Positions 59,726 to 64,000 of a stretch of 64,000 bases of DNA are shown here, piece after piece (within the stretch, counting starts at the first letter, position 1; each line of letters begins with the position of its first letter). Source of the DNA: Cymbidium sinense (Eukaryota; Streptophyta; Magnoliopsida; Asparagales; Orchidaceae); contig CM038215.1 in NCBI GenBank assembly GCA_021442155.1, positions 5,046,976 to 5,110,975 on the forward strand. Direction: 5' to 3'. The notes under the pieces were generated by a model, which saw only the letters and a list, made by a program, of their open reading frames with translations, made no database searches and was not told the DNA's origin. Both the position numbers and the translations under genes were made by a program.

Positions 59726-60640
59726 TTAGAGCCAATCACCCTCAGCAAGGGTGCCACAACTTTTATACCAAGAAGTCCAATGCATCCTTTTAGTAGAATT
59801 ATTAGAGCCCCAAAAAAATTTATTAATGAGATGTTCTATTCTATTTAAGGTAGAGTTAGTAGGGATGATGGTTTGAATAAGATAAAGAGGAATGAAATTA
59901 AGGGTACTCTTGAGCAAAGTAAGCCTACCACCCAAGGAAAGTAAGTGAGATTCCCAAACAGAAATTTTATTAGCAATGTTTTGGATTAGATAATCAAAGA
60001 GAATCTTATTTAACCTTTGCATATAGGAGAACCAACATATTTTATAGGGAGTTGTTGTGGTTTAAAATTAGTGATTCTCAAGATATGATTGATTTTGTTA
60101 CTGGAGATTTTAGAAGAGGTAATGAAACAACTTTTTCCCTCATTGATATAAAGACCACTTTTTTTACCAAAATTATTTAAGAAATTCTTAATGCATTTAA
60201 TGTGATGGATGGAAGTACTACAAAAAATAATGAAATCGTCAACAAAACTAAGTTGGGAGATAGGTAAACCACCAAGAGTTCTAAAATACATGCTAGGATT
60301 ATTGTTGAAATGGTATTTAAGCTCCTAGAAATATATTCCACAACAATAATAAATAGGGAAGGGGACAAGGGGTCACCTTGCCTCAGACCATGAGAAGAAG
60401 GGAAAAAACCTAAAACCTCACCATTAAGAATAATAAAAAACAAAGCAAGAAGAACGTTATCCCAAGAGATGATGTCAAATGCTTTAGAAATATCTAATTT
60501 AAATAAGTTGTTACCACCCTTATTAGGAGAATCCAAATCATAATCAGCTCTTGAGCATGAAGAACATTATCAGATATAGCTCTCTAACTCTAATGAAATC
60601 AGTTTGGTTGAAGGAGATAATTTTTTAGAGAAGACACATT
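59726..60640 (-). pseudogene. L1 reverse transcriptase remnant
   Basis: Shows LISFNQT, AISDNVLHAQEL, NNLFKLDISKAFDIISWDNV (motif A region with catalytic Asp), SSHGLRQGDPLSPSLFIIVV (motif B), and SFVDDFIIFC (motif C, FVDD) at about 60,215-60,245. LPIKYVGSPI and KISVWESHLLSLGGRLTLLK follow (thumb and after). Catalytic Asp residues remain, but the frame shifts near 60,536, around 60,300 and near 60,010. Performs target-primed reverse transcription in live elements. Confidence 0.85.
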
Positions 60641-60644
60641 AACT

Positions 60645-60900
60645 TTTCCTCTATAATTTGCACACTCTTAAGCATCACCTTTATTCTTAAATATAGGAAC
60701 CAACAAACTCTTTCTCCACTCATCTGGCATATTTTTAGTCTTTAAAATAACATTATAAAGATTTGTAAGCCAATACAATCCTTGATCTCCTAAACATTTT
60801 CACACTTCTATTGGAATATCATCAGATCCTACTATTTTTTCACATTTCATTTTCTTTAAAGCTTCTCTAACTTCAAATTTACTAATGCATTGATAAAAAT
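60645..60900 (-). pseudogene. RTE reverse transcriptase start, cut off
   Basis: Shows KFEVREALKKMKCEKIVGSD, IPIEVWKCLGDQ, LYNVILKTKNMPDEWRKSLL, VPIFKNKGDAKECANYRG. This is the RTE palm/fingers start. Immediately after NYRG the sequence stops resembling RTE; within about 15 codons it reads LISFNQT of an L1-type RT. Between 60,900 and 61,480 lies the RTE linker with many stops. Confidence 0.8.
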
Positions 60901-61479
60901 AAAATTATCTATTTTTGTTTAGCATATTAAGGTTGCTAAAATCAATTGTACTTTTAGATCCTTCATTAAAAAGTTTATCAAAATACCTCATCCACCTATT
61001 TTCAATATCTTTTTCTAAGAAAAGCACTTTATTATTTTCATCCTTAACATACCTCAGTTAAACTAGGTCTTTACTTCTCCTATCTCTTTTGTTGACTAAC
61101 TTATACATACATCTTTCACCTTCTTTGGTATCTAATTTATTATATAAATCACTAAAAGCTAAATTTTTTGAATCATATATTACTTTTTTAGAATCTCTAT
61201 AGGTCACTTTATATCTTTCCCAATTCTTCGTGTTTTTTACATCTAAACCAAGTTTTATAACAATGCTTCTTATTTCTTAAATTTTCTTGCTCACTCTGAC
61301 TCCACCATCAACTATTTTTATTAAAAGAAGCTTTTCATTTTGATTCTCCAAGCATATTTTCAGCAACTTGCTTAATTTCACTTGCTACTTTTTCCCACAT
61401 AACATTCGCTTCCTTATGAACATCCCAAATTCTAAGTTCTTGTAGGTTGCTCTTAAAAATATTTTTATTTGTGTTCTTT

Positions 61480-62395
61480 AAGTGTCCCCATCTAATCCTA
61501 AGATAATAATTTGGCTTATTTTTCCTCTTACAATCTTTCATCTTAAAATCTAAAACTAACAATCGATGTTGGGTACTTAAACTTTCACTTGGAATTACCT
61601 TACAATCTTTACAATCTAAACGATCTATTTTTCTTATCAAAAATTAATCAATCTGTGTTTTACATGATCCATTTTTATAATTAATAATATGTTAATCTCT
61701 TTTCTTAAATAAAGTATTAACAACTACAAAATCGTAAGCTAAGGCAAAATCTAATATAGTCCTACCTTCTTCATTAGTCACTCTAAATCCATAACCACCA
61801 TGAATACTTTTAAAATCTTGTACCACTCTACTAACATGCCCATTTAAATCTCCTCCAATAAATACTTTTCTTCAAGAGGTATCTTTTGTATTAATCCCTC
61901 TAATTCATTCCAAAATTTTTCTTTTGAGCTTACATCCAAACCTACTTGAGGAGCATAAACACTTAAAATATTGATAATCTTAGTATTAACAATAATCTTT
62001 AAAGCTATAATTCTATCTCCACATCTATTAATATTTATAACATTATCTTTCAAAATTTTATCTATAATCATACCTACAACATTTCTAGTTCAACTTCTAC
62101 ATGAATACCAAAGTTTAAAACCTATTCTATCAATCTCCCTTGCCTTCTCCCCAACCCATTTAGTTTCTTGAACACATAAAATATTTATCTTTCTATGAAC
62201 CATAATATCTATTAATTCCATTAATTTACCTATAATAGTACCTATATTCCAAGATCCTAACCTAATTCTAATTTCACAAACTAACTTTTTTGCCTGCATC
62301 GGTCCATAATGTGGGAACCCTTGCTTATTTAACATTGGATGCGGGCACCGATGCTGCGGCCCTTGCACATTTTCCACTGTATTCAACCAATACAA
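61480..62395 (-). pseudogene. RTE apurinic-like endonuclease remnant
   Basis: Motifs in order: IRLGSWNIGT with the Asn of the first strand (about 62,265), NILCVQETKWVGEKA with the catalytic Glu (about 62,150-62,180), GDRIIALK, INILSVYAPQVG (about 61,945-61,985), GGDLNGHVS near 61,835-61,860 in a shifted frame (Asp and Asn of the active site), a DF-ALAYDFVVVNTLF segment, and STQHRLLVLDF (about 61,540-61,575) with the final His. All active-site positions I can place are still present, but frames change near 62,090, 61,860 and 61,640. It would nick the target DNA. Confidence 0.8.
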
Positions 62396-62544
62396 TGTGT
62401 CACTTCTAAGGGATGCCCTAGCATTAACATAATGATTTAAAGGTTTCAGGTCATGATTATTTTGATAAGTTTTACGCTGGCTATCGACTACCTATCGCAA
62501 CCCTCCACTTTTCACATCTAGACTTGGGACCGGAAAAGGTAGTG

Positions 62545-64000
62545 TTAAACCCTAAAACCTAATCCAACAAAATAAAAACCCTAAATCCTAAACCCTAAAC
62601 CCCAAACCTTAAACCCTAAAAAGCTAAAAACCTAAACCTAACTAAATAAAACATAAAAATAAGTAAATAAAAAAACCTAAACCAAAATAAAATAAAAACA
62701 TAAACTAAAACTTAAACTTAAACCTAAAAAGAAAATAAAAAAAAATAAACTAAAATAAAATAAATAAAAACCTAAACTAAACTAAAAAATAAAAAACATA
62801 AATAAAATAAAACCTAAATGTAAAATTAAAATAAAATAAATCTCAAAGAAAAAAATAAAAATAAATAAAAACCTAAACCTAAACAATAAACCTAATAATA
62901 AAACCTTAAAATAAATAAAAAATAAAATCTAAGCCCTAAGCTAAAAAAAACCTAAACCAAAAATACAAATAAAATAAACATAAACCTAAACTAAAATAAA
63001 CTAAACTAAAATAAATAAAACCTACACTTAAACCTAAAATAAACTAAACCTAAACCTAAACCTAAACTAAATAGAATAAAATTAAACTAAAAATGAACTT
63101 AAACCTAAACAAAAAAATAAAACCTGAAATAAAAACCTAAAACCTAAACCTTAGAAAATAAAACAAAAACCTAAACCTAAACCCAAAAATAAAAAATAAG
63201 ACTTAAACCTAAACCTAAACCTAAAAAATAAATGGAACAAAAATCCTAAACTAAATTAAATAAACATAAATAAATAAACTAAACTAAATAAAAATATAAA
63301 AGAAACCTAAATAAAATATAAAATAATCTAAATAAACCTAAACCTATCCCTTTACTTAATTAAAAAAAAACCTAAACCCTAAATCCTAAACCCTAAACAC
63401 TAAATCCTAAACCCTAAACAATAAACCCTAAACACTAAAACTAATACTAAACCATAAACTATACTAAATCTAAACCTAAACAACCTAAACCATAAACTGT
63501 GAAGTTTAAACTATAAACCTAAACCTAAAACCTAACACTACTTAAACCTAAACCTAAATCAGACCCTAAACCTAAACCTTAAACACTAAACTAAACCAAA
63601 CCTTAAACTTAAAACACTAAACTAAAACCTAAACACTGACCCTAAATTCTGACCTAACCACTTAAACCTGCTAACTTAAACCAGAAACCCCAAAACCCTA
63701 AACCCTAAACCCTAAACACTAAACCTAAAACTAAAACCTAAAACTCTCTAAACCTAAAAAAGTTTCTTTAAAACTTGAAACCATAAATCATAAAACCTTA
63801 ACCCTAACTCTAAACCCTAAACCATAAACCTCAAAACTAACCCAAAACTTTAAACCCTGAACTTTAAACATACAACCCTAAACCCTAAACCCTAAACTCT
63901 AAAACCCTAAACCCTAAACCCTAAACTCTAAAACCCTAAACCCTAAACCCTAAACCTTAAACCATAAACCTTAAACCCTAAACCTTAAAACCCTGAATCC
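62545..64000 (-). repeat. Telomere-derived satellite, C-rich on + strand
   Basis: Same family, reversed relative to the array left of the LINE. AT-rich spacer of AAATAAAA and CCTAAA words to about 63,340, a reverse hinge (CCCTTTACTTAATTAAAAAA) at about 63,348-63,368, then CCCTAAA-rich sequence to the window end. A variable zone with TCTGACC and CACTAAAC words lies at 63,540-63,680. No gene is seen. Confidence 0.8.
63876..63962 (-). repeat. 29-bp tandem subrepeat of telomeric heptamers
   Basis: Three CCCTAAA heptamers plus an 8-base variant CTCTAAAA form a 29-bp unit, exact at 63,876-63,904 and 63,905-63,933. A third begins at 63,934 with its last element changed to CTTAAA. Shows unit-length amplification of a mixed heptamer block. 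Confidence 0.85.

Larger units (their letters stand above)
56663..60640 (-). mobile_element. L1-type LINE, 3' part: RT, zinc-knuckle region, RNase H, 3' UTR
   Basis: Minus-strand order: RT from LISFNQTDF (about 60,630), RT palm and thumb, zf-RVT-like region, RNase H, then about 1.6 kb of T-rich 3' UTR. Ends with an AATAAA signal (56,691-56,696, reverse strand), GGTTCCCC and eight A (56,663-56,670) abutting telomere-like repeat. The RNase H after RT is typical of plant L1 elements. ORF1 and the endonuclease of this element are absent. Several stops and frameshifts mean it is dead. Upstream it joins an RTE-type LINE within the RT. Confidence 0.85.
60645..62543 (-). mobile_element. RTE-type LINE, 5' part: 5' UTR, endonuclease, start of RT
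   Basis: Minus strand from about 62,543: a GC-richer 5' leader (GGTCCCAAGTCTAGATG, then GGGTTGCGATAGGTAGTCG) as I recall for plant RTE elements often annotated as craniofacial development protein 2-like. Endonuclease follows (62,390-61,480), then a linker and the RT start, which breaks off right after CANYRG at about 60,650. The rest of the RT and the RTE 3' end are not found. Stops and frameshifts throughout. Confidence 0.8.

Noticed and set aside
1..64000. Telo-box (AAACCCTAA) promoter elements
   Set aside because: The word occurs throughout because it is the repeat itself. No gene with a promoter context lies downstream.

Overview
The window looks like AT-rich nuclear DNA of a land plant. 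The basic repeat is the Arabidopsis-type telomere heptamer TTTAGGG, and the decayed elements present are a Ty3/gypsy element resembling the plant Tat lineage, plant-type RTE and L1 LINEs, and retro-copies of a class IV glycine-rich RNA-binding protein (GRP) gene. A large, repeat-rich genome (gymnosperm or large angiosperm) is plausible, but the species cannot be read from the sequence. I see no intact host gene, tRNA, rRNA or CRISPR array.

Layout: (1) 1-30,520: telomere-derived higher-order satellite, G-rich on the + strand. It alternates degenerate TTTAGGG blocks with AT-rich spacers built from TTTAGG/TTTATTTT words, separated by a conserved hinge (TTAAGTAAACTAGTAGG-like) at about 26 places. 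A superunit of roughly 6.3 kb recurs from about 3.5, 11.9, 18.3 and 24.6 kb. (2) 30,521-33,737: minus-strand gag-protease half of a decayed Ty3/gypsy element, with an unassigned 0.9 kb piece at its left. (3) 33,738-36,803: the same satellite, now C-rich on the + strand. (4) 36,804-36,903: a 100-N assembly gap. (5) 36,904-41,300: plus-strand protease-RT-RNase H-integrase half of a decayed Ty3/gypsy element, followed by non-coding DNA (41.3-43.5 kb) and a tandem repeat of about 345 bp (43.56-44.9 kb). (6) 44,905-56,662: satellite, G-rich again and more decayed. (7) 56,663-62,543: minus-strand LINE DNA, with an RTE-type 5' half joined to an L1-type 3' half. (8) 62,545-64,000: satellite, C-rich.

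The most unusual feature is the satellite system. It carries seven copies of one 3'-terminal GRP fragment (end of the RRM, glycine-rich tail, 3' UTR). All lie in the same orientation relative to the G-rich strand, and the best-preserved ones share a junction with the telomeric repeat, so one retro-insertion seems to have been captured and then amplified with the satellite. Two further points need checking: the two gypsy halves would form one colinear element if 31.4-36.9 kb were inverted, and the LINE joins two clades inside the reverse transcriptase. GC-rich patches in the array and the N gap mean base-calling or assembly artefacts must be excluded. All period and copy estimates come from reading by eye, not from alignment.
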